Origin: Roseiconus nitratireducens
Lineage (GTDB): Bacteria; Planctomycetota; Planctomycetia; Pirellulales; Pirellulaceae
DNA length: 64,000 nucleotides
Direction of reading: 5' to 3'
Assembly (NCBI RefSeq): GCF_008629675.1
Contig: NZ_VWOX01000012.1
Location: 124,001 to 188,000 of the forward strand
In this document: positions 41,905 through 51,916 of the stretch, piece by piece
Position numbering within the stretch: the first letter of the stretch is position 1
How the letters are laid out: each line of letters starts with the position of its first letter
Translations under genes and position numbers: made by a program
Notes under the pieces: model-generated
Seen by the model: only the letters and a program-made list of their open reading frames with translations
Databases searched by the model: none
What the model was told of the DNA's origin: nothing

Positions 41905-44900
41905 TCGTTGTTTTGGCTGACGACTTTTCTGGCGCTTCAGAGATTGCCGGGATCGCCCACCGCTATGGTCTGTCGGCAGAGGTGCAGACTGAGTTCGCAC
42001 CTGTCGGTGTTGATTGTGTGGTCGTCGACGGCAATACGCGATCGCTTACCGCAAGCGACGCCGCATCGCACTCAGCGGACATTGCGCGACACGTCCGCGA
42101 CTCCCAACCCGCTTTCATTTTCAAGAAGGTCGACTCGGTGTTGCGAGGCCCCATTTTGGCTGAGGCGGAGTCGACGGCTAGAGTTTTGGATCGACAGCGT
42201 GTACTGATCGCGAACGCGAATCCGAGCCGTGGGCGAACGGTTGAAAACGGTTGTTTGCGGATCGATGGGGTGCCGATCGACCAAACCCATTTTTCGGCGG
42301 ACCCAGAACATCCGCGGTTCTCTTGCGATGCAGCGGATTTGCTGGGAGTGCAAGGACACACGGGCGTGCCGATAAAAGTCGCGGATGCACGAGAACAGAT
42401 GGATCTTGATTCGCTATCGGCCCAATTCAATAACGGCACATTGCTGTGCGGCGGCGCCGATTTTTTTGCTTCGTTGCTGCGGATCCAGTTCGGGCTGCAA
42501 CCCGTACGATCCGAGGCCGATTTCACGCAGCCTGGAAAAACGCTTTTAGTGTGCGGGTCGATGGCGGGCTCTCTTCATGAAGGCAATGCCAGACTTGTCA
42601 GCAAAACGATTGATCTCGCAGATTCGAGATGCACCGCAAACACGATTCGGGCTGCGCTGTCGGAGGGCGATCGAGTCGGAATCTATTGCTCACACAATCG
42701 GTCCACACAAGATGACGTTGTGTCAGTGATGGCCGGAATCGCCCGGGAACTCGTGCTGAAAAAGGAGATTGACCATCTCTTGGTGGAGGGCGGCCGCTCA
42801 GCCTCGACCCTTGCAAGACGATGTGGGTGGAAACGTCTTACCGTTTCCCACTGGTTTGCTGACGGCGTGGTTGGGTTGAAAACCGGCGGGGGAGAATCGA
42901 TGGAGCTGATCGTGAAGCCGGGCAGCTATGCTTGGCCCCGCATCCAACGGCCTTGTGGTCAATCACAAGCCTCCGAAGGCTCGCCGCAAATTCCGAACGG
43001 TGTTGCCGTGGCGGCGGCCAAGCTAGCGATGCTGTTTTTCTGGCTGGTATCTGGATTTGCCTCGTCTGACGTCCTCGCTGCCGACTTTGACGACCTTGTC
43101 CTGCCGATCATCGAGAACCACTGCACAGACTGCCACGGCATGCCTGACGAGTTCCCTGAAGGTGACTTCAGCATCGCAAAGTACACGAAGCGAGAGTCCG
43201 TTCTCGGGGCACGTCGCGACTGGAAAAAGATCCTCGATGTGGTCGAGGGTCACGAGATGCCGCCGGAAGATGCCGAAGACTTGAGCGACATTGATCGTCG
43301 TCGGCTACTGGAATGGATTCGTGGCGCGTTGGCTGAGCCTGAGATCGACGGCCAAGTCAATCCAGGAAAACCGGTGCCAAGGCGATTGACTCGACTTGAA
43401 TACAACAACACGGTACGTGACCTGCTCGGCCTGGAAACCGATGTGTTCATGTTTTCGGAGCGGCTTCCATTCAATAAGGACTATTTCGACCCGGCCGGCG
43501 GAAAAATGCCGGATCAGCTGCACATCGATGCTCGCGAGTACGGTGCAAAGTATCCCGTGCTGCTGCCCGACGCCGGACTGCCCGGGGATACCCGCGCCGA
43601 ACACGGCTTCACCAACCGCGGCGATGCGCAGAATCTGACTGCCGTCAGCCTTGATGTGTACGTTGCCCTCGCGGAGCAGATTTCGTTTCACCCGGAGTTG
43701 TTGAGCCGAGCCGAAAGGTTGCAGGAGATTTTTCCTGGGGCGACGTTTCGATCGCTGCCAGAGCCGTCACAGCCAAGTCCGAAAGTCAACCAGGTCGCGA
43801 CCTCACCGGGAAAGCTGGCCCCCAATGACAATGTTTCACGCACGGGTGATGGAAGTGACTTCACACTCGATGTTTTTCGCAAACGACTGGCCGTCGCCTT
43901 CGATGAAGACCGTGGCGGTGTCTATGACGTGTCGGAAAACGCGAATACCACGATCGCCGGCAAGGGAGGCGTGTTGCATCTGGCATACGGAAAGAATGCC
44001 AATCGCTCGTTCGGTGTGAATCCTAGCGAGGATATTTGGAACGCCGCGTTTGCGACTGCGGAAGCAAGCTCTGGTGATGTGTTGTTCACGAACAAAGTGA
44101 AGAATCAAAAAGAGTTCTTCTTTGGCTTTCAGCGCAGCGGCGGCCAGGAGTTTAGCGGAATCGCCGAGATCGGCGTGGTGGTTCTGAGTCGACGCGGTCA
44201 ATCGGGTACCGTTCGAGTTAGCGTCGAGTTTGACGCTGATGAATCAAAAACGGTCGAAGTGCGGCTCAACGAAGGAGCTGGAACGGACAACGTTTTCGTT
44301 TCATTCGCGGCACCCAGCGGGAGGTCCATCCGGCGTTTGCGTGTCGATGGAAGTGACTTTTCGGGCGATTATGTACTGCTTGATGACTTGGCTTTCATCA
44401 CCCGCGACTCCCCGTCAAAGCAAGCCGATATCGTCGGGCGCGAAACGCCCCGTGGCGAATTCTTCCAGCTTGCGAATCCCGATCCGACAAACCGCAAGCG
44501 AGAAACTTACGCCAAAAAGATCGATCTCACCGTCGTTGACGGGACGCCACGCGAGCGTTTGCGCCATTTCATGCAGCGTGCCTTCCGCCGGCCCGTTGAA
44601 GATTCGGAGACGGACCTTTACCTGAGACTCTATGAGCAGGCTCGCTCTAGCGGCGTTGACGATGAGCTGGCGATGCGATCTGCAATTCATGGCGTCTTGT
44701 CGTCTCCCAGCTTTCTTTATTTGCTGGAGCACGGCGATTCGGATAGCGACTCGTCAATTTGCGGCTTGACCGATCATGAGCTTGCCTCCCGGTTGAGCTA
44801 CTTTCTGTGGAGCAGCATGCCCGACGATGAATTGCTCAGCCTTGCCGACCGGGGTCAGCTGGGCGATCCGACAGAGATCGAGAAGCAAGTTGACCGCATG

Positions 44901-45830
44901 ATTCGAAATCCACGCGTCAGCGAGCTTTCAGAAAATTTCTTCGTTGAGTGGCTACATCTCCGCGAGCTTTGGTCGGCTCAACCGGATGAGCGAAAGTTCC
45001 GCTCGTTTTACGAGGGTCCGAAAGGAAAACGCACGCTTGCGCGCGACATGTTCTGTGAGCCGCTGTTGTTTTTTGAAACGATTCTCACTGAAGATCGATC
45101 GATACTCGATCTGATCGATTCGAACTACACCTACATTAATGACCGGCTGGCGAAACACTATGGAATCGAGACAAATGCCGGTAGCGACCGCGATTGGCAA
45201 AGGATTGAGCTTCGTGGGCAGAATCACGCGGAGGCGATCCGGGGTGGCGTGTTGACCACCGGTGCTGTGATGACGCTGACATCCTTTCCGCACCGAACCA
45301 GTCCTATCCGACGAGGTGCTTGGGTGCTGGAGACCGTCTTCAATCGTCCTCCGCCGCCACCCAAGATTGCCGTAGCTGACATCGACGATCAAGAGAACGT
45401 CGAGCACTTGACACTCCGCGAGAAGGTCGAACTGCATCGCGCGAATCCCGCTTGCGCGGTCTGCCACGATCGCATCGACCCGCCGGGATTCGCGTTGGAG
45501 AACTTTGACGCTATCGGCCGTTGGCGTGAGAAAGATGGCGACGCCCCCATTGATTCCTCTGGTTCATTGCGGGGTCTTGGGGCGTTTGCGTCTTCGACCG
45601 AATTCAAGCGGCAGTTGTCTGCCGAGAAGGATCGCTTTGTCCGTGGTTTCGTTGAACAGATCCTGAGCTACGCGTTGGCTCGTGAGTTGGAGTACTACGA
45701 TCAAGCCGCGATCGACAAGATCGTCCGGGCTGCGGCTGATGACGACTATCGTCTCAGCAGGATCATCGTCGAGGTTGCAACCAGTCATCCATTTCGGAAT
45801 ATGATTCGAGAGGAACAGAAGGTTGAATAA
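41901..45830 (+). CDS. In-frame fusion: four-carbon acid sugar kinase (DUF1537) plus DUF1592-type haem-c protein
   Basis: One uninterrupted 1309-codon frame holds two normally separate proteins. Residues 1 to about 352 are a DUF1537 kinase (VVLADDFSGASEIAGIAHRYGL, FIFKKVDSVLRG, LLVEGGRSASTLARR, ending near VKPGSYAWP), which would phosphorylate a tetronate for PdxA2. From about residue 370 comes a signal-like helix (VAAAKLAMLFFWLVSGFASSDVLAA). A DUF1587/1592/1588/1585 cytochrome follows, with haem-c sites HCTDCHG and CAVCHDRIDPPG. The cytochrome may have its own start at GTG 43008 or ATG 43029, but neither has a strong ribosome site. Either the stop between two genes was lost, or a cytoplasmic kinase is tethered to a periplasmic cytochrome. 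Confidence 0.85.
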   Translation: MIVVLADDFSGASEIAGIAHRYGLSAEVQTEFAPVGVDCVVVDGNTRSLTASDAASHSADIARHVRDSQPAFIFKKVDSVLRGPILAEAESTARVLDRQRVLIANANPSRGRTVENGCLRIDGVPIDQTHFSADPEHPRFSCDAADLLGVQGHTGVPIKVADAREQMDLDSLSAQFNNGTLLCGGADFFASLLRIQFGLQPVRSEADFTQPGKTLLVCGSMAGSLHEGNARLVSKTIDLADSRCTANTIRAALSEGDRVGIYCSHNRSTQDDVVSVMAGIARELVLKKEIDHLLVEGGRSASTLARRCGWKRLTVSHWFADGVVGLKTGGGESMELIVKPGSYAWPRIQRPCGQSQASEGSPQIPNGVAVAAAKLAMLFFWLVSGFASSDVLAADFDDLVLPIIENHCTDCHGMPDEFPEGDFSIAKYTKRESVLGARRDWKKILDVVEGHEMPPEDAEDLSDIDRRRLLEWIRGALAEPEIDGQVNPGKPVPRRLTRLEYNNTVRDLLGLETDVFMFSERLPFNKDYFDPAGGKMPDQLHIDAREYGAKYPVLLPDAGLPGDTRAEHGFTNRGDAQNLTAVSLDVYVALAEQISFHPELLSRAERLQEIFPGATFRSLPEPSQPSPKVNQVATSPGKLAPNDNVSRTGDGSDFTLDVFRKRLAVAFDEDRGGVYDVSENANTTIAGKGGVLHLAYGKNANRSFGVNPSEDIWNAAFATAEASSGDVLFTNKVKNQKEFFFGFQRSGGQEFSGIAEIGVVVLSRRGQSGTVRVSVEFDADESKTVEVRLNEGAGTDNVFVSFAAPSGRSIRRLRVDGSDFSGDYVLLDDLAFITRDSPSKQADIVGRETPRGEFFQLANPDPTNRKRETYAKKIDLTVVDGTPRERLRHFMQRAFRRPVEDSETDLYLRLYEQARSSGVDDELAMRSAIHGVLSSPSFLYLLEHGDSDSDSSICGLTDHELASRLSYFLWSSMPDDELLSLADRGQLGDPTEIEKQVDRMIRNPRVSELSENFFVEWLHLRELWSAQPDERKFRSFYEGPKGKRTLARDMFCEPLLFFETILTEDRSILDLIDSNYTYINDRLAKHYGIETNAGSDRDWQRIELRGQNHAEAIRGGVLTTGAVMTLTSFPHRTSPIRRGAWVLETVFNRPPPPPKIAVADIDDQENVEHLTLREKVELHRANPACAVCHDRIDPPGFALENFDAIGRWREKDGDAPIDSSGSLRGLGAFASSTEFKRQLSAEKDRFVRGFVEQILSYALARELEYYDQAAIDKIVRAAADDDYRLSRIIVEVATSHPFRNMIREEQKVE

Positions 45831-47148
45831 CAGGTTCGAAATCCTCAAGCGTTGCCGACTTTCGCGACGCACTCTGTTGCGAGGTGCTGGTGCGTCGCTT
45901 GCCTTGCCGTGGCTCGATGCGATGACACCCGCCCTGGCTTCGTCTAGTGCCGGTCCGCCGATGCGTCTGGCGTGGGTGTACATTCCCAATGGCGTGGTTC
46001 AAGATTCCTGGCACCCGACCCGCGAAGGCCGCTCTTGGGAGCTGACGGAGTCGTTACAACCATTGGAAGATGTCCGCGACTCATTGAATCTTTTTACCGG
46101 GCTGGATCGCGAATTCCGCGGCGGCACCGGCGTCCATGCTCAAGCCGGTTGCTGCTGGCTGACAAGCTCGCCACCGACCGAAGCGCTCGACGGTGGGTTC
46201 CCCACGAACAAGACGCTCGACTGGTTGATTTCCGAGCAAATCAGCGGGGACACTGTTCTGCCGACGCTCGGTTTGAGTTGCAATGATCACGCCAACCAAA
46301 AAGAAACGCGATACTTTGAGACCCTTTCGTGGCGGGGGCCCGGATATGCGGTTGGGCCACAAAAAGATCCGAAGGAAGTTTTTGAGTTACTGTTCGGTAA
46401 GCCGAGACAATCAACCAAGAGTGTTTTGGACATCGTCCGCGAGGATGCGAGTCGTCTGAGTAAGACGCTCGGCGCGGGAGATCGAGAAAAACTGGGCGAA
46501 TATCTCGACAGTGTGCGAGGACTCGAAAAGCGGATTCAGCGAGCCGAACAACGTACCGGTTCTGGGATTTCGGACCCCGGTCCGCAGTTTTTCCCGGTCA
46601 AAGAGACGAGCAGCAAAGGCATCCCCGACGATCGTGGCCAGTACATTCGGCTGATGGGTGATCTAATTGCTCTCGCATTTCAGCAAGATTTAACCCGTGT
46701 CGCGACGTTGCTGATCGATCCCGAACGTTGGGACACTCCCCGTATGTATCACGGTGTTTTCGACCGTCCGGAAAACCACCATGTTCTGACCCACACCAAA
46801 GGCGACGAGGCCAAAGAGAAGCTTCGCAAAATCGATCGTTTTCACGTCGAACAATACGCCTACCTGGTGAAACGGCTCGCCGAGATCAAAGAAGCTGACG
46901 GCACCTTGCTGGACCATTGCCTCATTTCGCTCGGGTCAGGTATGGGGGACGGCCGAGTGCACGACTACAACAACCTGCCTGTCATCACGGCGGGAAGATT
47001 GGGCGGGCGAATCAGCCCCGGGGCACACTACAAGTTCGACGGGAAGGTTCCGCTTGCAAACCTCTGGCTGACGCTCCTGCAAGGCGTTGGTGCCGAAGCG
47101 GATACTTTTGCCGATAGCACCGGACGAATTGCCGAGGTGCTCACGTGA
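45823..47148 (+). CDS. Tat-exported DUF1552 protein (second copy)
   Basis: This 441-residue paralogue of the DUF1552 protein at 38692 starts at TTG 45823, eight bases inside the end of the cytochrome gene, with AGGAA a suitable distance upstream. The Tat signal is SRRTLLRGAGASLALPWLDAMTPALA. The body shows VYIPNGVVQDSW, LFTGLDREFRGGTGVHAQAG and LGSGMGDGRVHDYNNLPVITAGRLGG, the DUF1552 pattern. As with the first copy, it is paired with a DUF1592 cytochrome. It overlaps the following LRR-like gene by GTGA. Reaction unknown. Confidence 0.88.
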   Translation: MNNRFEILKRCRLSRRTLLRGAGASLALPWLDAMTPALASSSAGPPMRLAWVYIPNGVVQDSWHPTREGRSWELTESLQPLEDVRDSLNLFTGLDREFRGGTGVHAQAGCCWLTSSPPTEALDGGFPTNKTLDWLISEQISGDTVLPTLGLSCNDHANQKETRYFETLSWRGPGYAVGPQKDPKEVFELLFGKPRQSTKSVLDIVREDASRLSKTLGAGDREKLGEYLDSVRGLEKRIQRAEQRTGSGISDPGPQFFPVKETSSKGIPDDRGQYIRLMGDLIALAFQQDLTRVATLLIDPERWDTPRMYHGVFDRPENHHVLTHTKGDEAKEKLRKIDRFHVEQYAYLVKRLAEIKEADGTLLDHCLISLGSGMGDGRVHDYNNLPVITAGRLGGRISPGAHYKFDGKVPLANLWLTLLQGVGAEADTFADSTGRIAEVLT

Positions 47149-48098
47149 GATTTACTCTCCTCTTCCTCATTTTTCTGTCGCCGTCGCTGCGATTGGGGGC
47201 TAAGAATCCCCCGCTCGCCCAGCAGAGGCTTGCCGAGCAGCTTGGCGAAAAGGTGCAGCGATTCGAAATGTGGACGGACGACGACGGAAATGTCACCGGG
47301 CTGTTCTTCATCAATCACCAAGCCCTCACGAAGTCCGCAGGTGCAAAACCAGGGATCGATGACGACGATCTCTTGAAGCTGACAAGTTTCCCCAAGCTAT
47401 CTGCGTTGAACCTGGAGTCGCAGCCAGTGACCGACGGAGGATTGGAGGTGTTGCGACGCTTTCCGAACATGAAGCAAATGGGGTTTCACTACATGGGCAA
47501 GGCTCGGGCAACGTTCGCTGCCGATCGTGGTACCCCTGCCGTCTCACCGGCCTTCATCACGGTGATCGACGGCATGAAGGAGTTGGAGATCTTAGAGATC
47601 AAGCACAACTTCCGAGTGGATGAGATCGCCGTCGACAAACTCACGGGCCCGTTCCCCAAGGCATGGCGATTGGTCATCGACACTCCAATTACCGCCGAGC
47701 AAACAATGCACCTGATACGCCTCTGCCCGTGTGTCAGGGATCTGCAGTTGCACCGAACGAGTATCACAGCGGACCAGGTCGCTGAGATCGGGGAGCTGTT
47801 GCCCAAACTGGAAGTGTTGTGGTTCAAGCCCCGTGGCGGAAACCTGATGCCCGAGCATCTCGCCGCTTTGTCCAACTTCCAACGGCTGCGTATCTACAGT
47901 CCTCAGCATTTCCGCAATGAATTGCCTTTCGAGGGTGGGTGGGATGCACTCACGAAACTGCCGCATCTCGAGCGTCTTGAGATTGAATCACATCCCGCCT
48001 CGACAAACCGAACTGCGATAAATCAATTGAAGGCGGCCAACCCGAATCTCGTCGTTGCTCCGACTCTGACTCGATCGAGGAACTACGATGGGCTTTGA
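47145..48098 (+). CDS. Exported leucine-rich-repeat-like protein
   Basis: This 317-residue protein has a signal peptide (FTLLFLIFLSPSLRLGA) and irregular leucine-rich repeats. Examples are LTSFPKLSALNLESQPVTDGGLEVLRRFPNMKQMGFH, LIRLCPCVRDLQLHRTSITADQVAEIGELLPKLEVLWF and LSNFQRLRIYSPQHF. It probably mediates binding rather than catalysis. The start is GTG 47145 inside the DUF1552 stop, and its end overlaps the next gene by 11 bases. LRR repeats also form the outer domain of the kinase at 30784, which suggests related binding parts in the two modules, though similarity was judged only by eye. Confidence 0.78.
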   Translation: MRFTLLFLIFLSPSLRLGAKNPPLAQQRLAEQLGEKVQRFEMWTDDDGNVTGLFFINHQALTKSAGAKPGIDDDDLLKLTSFPKLSALNLESQPVTDGGLEVLRRFPNMKQMGFHYMGKARATFAADRGTPAVSPAFITVIDGMKELEILEIKHNFRVDEIAVDKLTGPFPKAWRLVIDTPITAEQTMHLIRLCPCVRDLQLHRTSITADQVAEIGELLPKLEVLWFKPRGGNLMPEHLAALSNFQRLRIYSPQHFRNELPFEGGWDALTKLPHLERLEIESHPASTNRTAINQLKAANPNLVVAPTLTRSRNYDGL

Positions 48099-50517
48099 GA
48101 TTCTACGCCGTACGGCGATCGCTTGTGCGATCTTTTTCACGTTTGGTTCAACCGCCTTCTCTGACGACACGCAGCACACCACGTTCTTCAGTGAGTACGT
48201 GCAGCCAATTTTTGAGCAGCATTGTTTCGACTGCCACAGTCATGATGCTGGAGAAGCCAACGGCGGGCTCGTGCTCGATTCAAAAGCCGGCTGGTCCGTC
48301 GGTGGTGACTCGGGGCCGGCAGTTCTGCCTGGTGAAGCAGCAAAGAGCTTGCTTTTCCAGGTCGTGAACCATGAAGTAGAAGGCTTGAAGATGCCGCCTG
48401 ACGGGAAGCTTTCCGAAGACGAGTTGCAATTGATCGAAAAGTGGATCTCCGATGGAGCACACGACCCTCGCGACGGAAAGGCGGCGACTCGATTGGCAAT
48501 CAATATCGAAGCGGGGCGAAAGTGGTGGGCATTTCAACCTGTTAAGAGAAGGGTCGACCAGCCGGCGTCGTCGATCGACTCGTTCATCGAAGCAAGAATG
48601 AAAGCTGAAGGATTGGAACCCGCGCTGCTTGCGGAGGCGTCCGTTCTGAGACGACGGCTTCGCTACGATCTGACTGGGTTGCCGCCGGACGCCGACGTCG
48701 CTGAAGTCGCAGATTCTGAGCTCACCGAGTCCGATTACGAACTGATTGTTGATCGGCTCCTTGATTCGTCGCAGTTTGGCGAAAAGTGGGGACGGCACTG
48801 GCTGGACTTAGCACGCTACGCCGACAGTAACGGATCGTCGTTCAACCCTCCATTCCGCCGTGCATGGAAGTATAGAAACTGGGTGATCGACGCGTTCAAC
48901 GATGGCATGCCGATCAACCAATTCATTCGCAAGCAGATCGCCGGCGACTTGCTTCCTTATCAAACGCAGCAAGAACGTGACAGCAATCTGACAGCGACGG
49001 GATTCCTGATGCTGGGCTCAAAGGTCTTGGGAACGTTTGACAAAGAGCAGTTGCTCATGGACGTCGTAGACGAGCAGATTGACACGATCAGCAAATCACT
49101 GCTCGGCCTGACGGTCGCCTGCGCGCGATGTCACGACCATAAATTTGACCCCATTCCGCAGCGTGACTACTACGCACTAGCCGGCTTCTTCACCAGCACG
49201 ACAACACTGGATGACCGAATGGGGGGACCCAAAGAAGACGAGTCAGACTGGAGTCGACGTGGCCTTGGAAAGGATGGAGATGAAAGGCTCCGACAGTTTT
49301 TGCAAGAGAACAACTACGCGTGGGTCAAAGCGACGCAAAAGACTTTTCACGGCCGTCGGAGCCTTGGTCGCTTGGAGGAGCAGTTGGCGAACGCGGACGA
49401 TGCGATGAAGGTCAACGAGCTTGAAAAGAAGATTGCAGAAGAACGCGAGTCATTGGAGGAATGGACTTCCAAACTTGAAGATTTCAACCGGCAGATGCCC
49501 GATTACGTGATGGCCGTCCGCGACGCTGATTCGATAGGTGACGAAGCAATACGGATTCGTGGCGTTGCCGCCAGTCGTGGCAATGTCGTTCCACGCGGGT
49601 TTCTGCAAGTCACCTGCAGCGGCGACGCTGCAGCAAAAATCCAATCGGGCGGCAGCGGCCGATTGGAACTCGCCGACTGGATTGCAGCGGATGACAATCC
49701 CCTCACCGCTCGCGTATTCGTCAATCGCGTGTGGAAGCACCTGTTTCGCGAAGGCATCGTGCGAAGTGTGGACAACTTCGGCGTGATGGGCGAAGTGCCG
49801 ACGCACCCAGAGTTGCTCGAACACCTGACGGCAAGGTTCATCGAGAGCGGCTGGAAGCTGAAACCACTGATCCGGGAAATTGTGCTGTCGCGTGCGTATC
49901 GACGCTCCGTAGCAATATCCTCGGAAACGGATCCAGAGAATCGACTGCTCTCACACCAAAATCGGCGGCGGCTCGAACCGGAAGAGCTTCGAGACACGTT
50001 GTTAAGTCTCAGCGGACAACTCGATCGGTCGCAAGGCACCGGGATGATCGATCATCTGCCGATTGGTGACGTCAGTAATCTCGGGGATGCAATTGCAGTG
50101 GAGGACAATCGGCGCACGGTTTACCAGCCCGTGATCCGCACACTCGAACCGACGGTGCTACAGGTATTCGATGCGCCGGTCAACACGATGGCGACGGGGC
50201 AACGGGCCCAGACGATCGTCGCACCTCAAGCGTTGTACCTGATGAATAGTCAAGCGGTTCAGGATGCTTGTCACCACATGGCCCAGCGATTCCTCCGGCA
50301 GGCGCATGTCGGAACTCAGGATGACGTCCAGATCGGAATGATCGCTGCGGATGCGTTTCATCGTATCGTCGGCCGGCAGCCGAATGCTGAAGAGCGAGAA
50401 ATCTTGGCCAGGTACTTGGTCAATCAAGCCGACGGCCGAAGGGGCCTTTCTCACCATGACGTGATGAAGCTGTGTCAAACAATCGTTGCCAGCACGCAAT
50501 TTCAGTTTTTGGATTGA
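48088..50517 (+). CDS. PSCyt1-DUF1549-DUF1553 planctomycete haem-c protein
   Basis: This 809-residue exported protein has a short signal (IACAIFFTFGSTAFS). The PSCyt1 domain has haem site HCFDCHSHDAGEANGGL (about residue 48) and LKMPPDGKLSEDELQLIEKWI. A DUF1549 region follows (RLRYDLTGLPPDADV, HWLDLARYADSNG, and a second haem site CARCHDHKFDPIPQRDYYALAGFF). A coiled, charged stretch lies near residues 420-465. A C-terminal DUF1553 domain completes it (LADWIAADDNPLTARVFVNRVWKHLFREGIVRS, NQADGRRGL). It is shorter than many relatives. Genes of this type are nearly always followed by a DUF1501 gene, as here. Confidence 0.9.
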   Translation: MGFEILRRTAIACAIFFTFGSTAFSDDTQHTTFFSEYVQPIFEQHCFDCHSHDAGEANGGLVLDSKAGWSVGGDSGPAVLPGEAAKSLLFQVVNHEVEGLKMPPDGKLSEDELQLIEKWISDGAHDPRDGKAATRLAINIEAGRKWWAFQPVKRRVDQPASSIDSFIEARMKAEGLEPALLAEASVLRRRLRYDLTGLPPDADVAEVADSELTESDYELIVDRLLDSSQFGEKWGRHWLDLARYADSNGSSFNPPFRRAWKYRNWVIDAFNDGMPINQFIRKQIAGDLLPYQTQQERDSNLTATGFLMLGSKVLGTFDKEQLLMDVVDEQIDTISKSLLGLTVACARCHDHKFDPIPQRDYYALAGFFTSTTTLDDRMGGPKEDESDWSRRGLGKDGDERLRQFLQENNYAWVKATQKTFHGRRSLGRLEEQLANADDAMKVNELEKKIAEERESLEEWTSKLEDFNRQMPDYVMAVRDADSIGDEAIRIRGVAASRGNVVPRGFLQVTCSGDAAAKIQSGGSGRLELADWIAADDNPLTARVFVNRVWKHLFREGIVRSVDNFGVMGEVPTHPELLEHLTARFIESGWKLKPLIREIVLSRAYRRSVAISSETDPENRLLSHQNRRRLEPEELRDTLLSLSGQLDRSQGTGMIDHLPIGDVSNLGDAIAVEDNRRTVYQPVIRTLEPTVLQVFDAPVNTMATGQRAQTIVAPQALYLMNSQAVQDACHHMAQRFLRQAHVGTQDDVQIGMIAADAFHRIVGRQPNAEEREILARYLVNQADGRRGLSHHDVMKLCQTIVASTQFQFLD

Positions 50518-50521
50518 TGAG

Positions 50522-51916
50522 ATGAAGCAGCAACACAGGAATGATTATCAGCCCTGCGATCGTCGCTCGATGCTGAAGTCAGCGGCATGCGGATTCGGAG
50601 GGCTCGCCGCCGCGGGCTTGGCGAACCAAGTTGCGAACGCTGGGGCAACGCATTTCACCCCCAAAGCAAAACGGGTGATCTTTCTGTTCATGCACGGTGG
50701 CGTCAGCCAAATGGATTCGTTTGACCGAAAGCCCACCTTGAACGAACAACACGGCAACCCGCTGCCTTACGCATTGCCTGGGCTGATTCGGCCGGATCGA
50801 CTAGGGAAAGTCTTTGGGACCGATTGGAAGTGGAAAAGGCACGGCGACTGTGGCCAGTGGGTCACGGAACTTTTTCCGCACACCGCCAAAATTGTTGACA
50901 AGCTTTGCTTCATCAAAAGCATGCACACCGAAGGCGAAGCACACGGCCAGGCGGTCTTGCGTTTACATACCGGTGAAGCAGCCTTCGACCGGCCCAGCGT
51001 GGGCTCTTGGGTCAGCTATGGCCTTGGCAACGAAAACGAGAATTTGCCAGCCTTTGTCGCTCTCGACTACCCACCGATGCACGGTGGAGTACGGCTTTAC
51101 GGCAGTTCTTTCTTACCCGCCGAACACCAGGCGATGCAAATCAAGCTGAGAACGACGCCTGACAAAGTTGCGGAAATAAGAAACCTTCACAGCGACTTGC
51201 TCTCCGAATCGCGTCAGCGCGAGCAGGTCGACGCAATCGTCGAACTGAGCCGCCAACATGCTGTCCATGACCCGAACATCGAAGGTGTCATTCGATCGTT
51301 CGAGCTAGCCTACCGGATGCAATCGATCGCCCCGGAAATCTTGGATCTCGGCCAAGAATCAAAAGCAACGTTGGCAATGTATGGCGTTGGTGACCAGCCG
51401 TGTGATGGCTATGCCCGTCAGTGTTTATTGGCTCGCCGAATGGCAGAAGCCGGCGTGCGGTTCATTCAAGTGGCCACCGACTATCACTGGGATCACCACG
51501 GCAATATCGAGAAAGACCTTCCACAAAGTGCGGCTAAGACCGATAAGCCCGTCGCGGCGCTGATCAACGATTTAGACCGGCGCGGCCTGTTGGACGACAC
51601 GCTGGTGGTTTGGGCCGGAGAATTCGGACGCACTCCCGTCTCGCAGATTGATCGTGGTGCTCCCGGGCGCGATCACAATCCCCATGGATTCACGATCTGG
51701 ATGGCGGGCGGCGGCGTGAGGCCAGGTTACAGCCACGGGGAAACCAATGACTTCGGCTACCTAGCTGTTGAAAAAAAGGTCCACATGCATGACTTGCACG
51801 CAACCATCCTGCATCTGCTGGGCCTGGATCACGAGCGACTCACCTACCGCTACGCTGGACGAGACTTCCGACTCACCGACGTCTATGGCAATGTGGTCCA
51901 TGAGGTGATCGCATGA
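50522..51916 (+). CDS. Tat-exported DUF1501 protein
   Basis: This 464-residue protein has a twin-arginine signal (CDRRSMLKSAACGFGGLAAAGLANQ). The DUF1501 fold, related to alkaline phosphatases and sulfatases, follows: VIFLFMHGGVSQMDSFDRKP, CFIKSMHTEGEAHGQAVLRLHTG, TLVVWAGEFGRTPVSQIDRGAPGRDHNPHGFTIWMAGGGVRPGYSHGETNDFGY, and HDLHATILHLLGLDHERLTYRYAGRDFRLTDV. The His/Asp pattern may bind metal. It is the standard partner of the preceding DUF1549/DUF1553 protein. ATG 50522 is used; the frame runs up to 50486 within the previous gene. It overlaps the esterase gene by ATGA. Confidence 0.92.
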   Translation: MKQQHRNDYQPCDRRSMLKSAACGFGGLAAAGLANQVANAGATHFTPKAKRVIFLFMHGGVSQMDSFDRKPTLNEQHGNPLPYALPGLIRPDRLGKVFGTDWKWKRHGDCGQWVTELFPHTAKIVDKLCFIKSMHTEGEAHGQAVLRLHTGEAAFDRPSVGSWVSYGLGNENENLPAFVALDYPPMHGGVRLYGSSFLPAEHQAMQIKLRTTPDKVAEIRNLHSDLLSESRQREQVDAIVELSRQHAVHDPNIEGVIRSFELAYRMQSIAPEILDLGQESKATLAMYGVGDQPCDGYARQCLLARRMAEAGVRFIQVATDYHWDHHGNIEKDLPQSAAKTDKPVAALINDLDRRGLLDDTLVVWAGEFGRTPVSQIDRGAPGRDHNPHGFTIWMAGGGVRPGYSHGETNDFGYLAVEKKVHMHDLHATILHLLGLDHERLTYRYAGRDFRLTDVYGNVVHEVIA

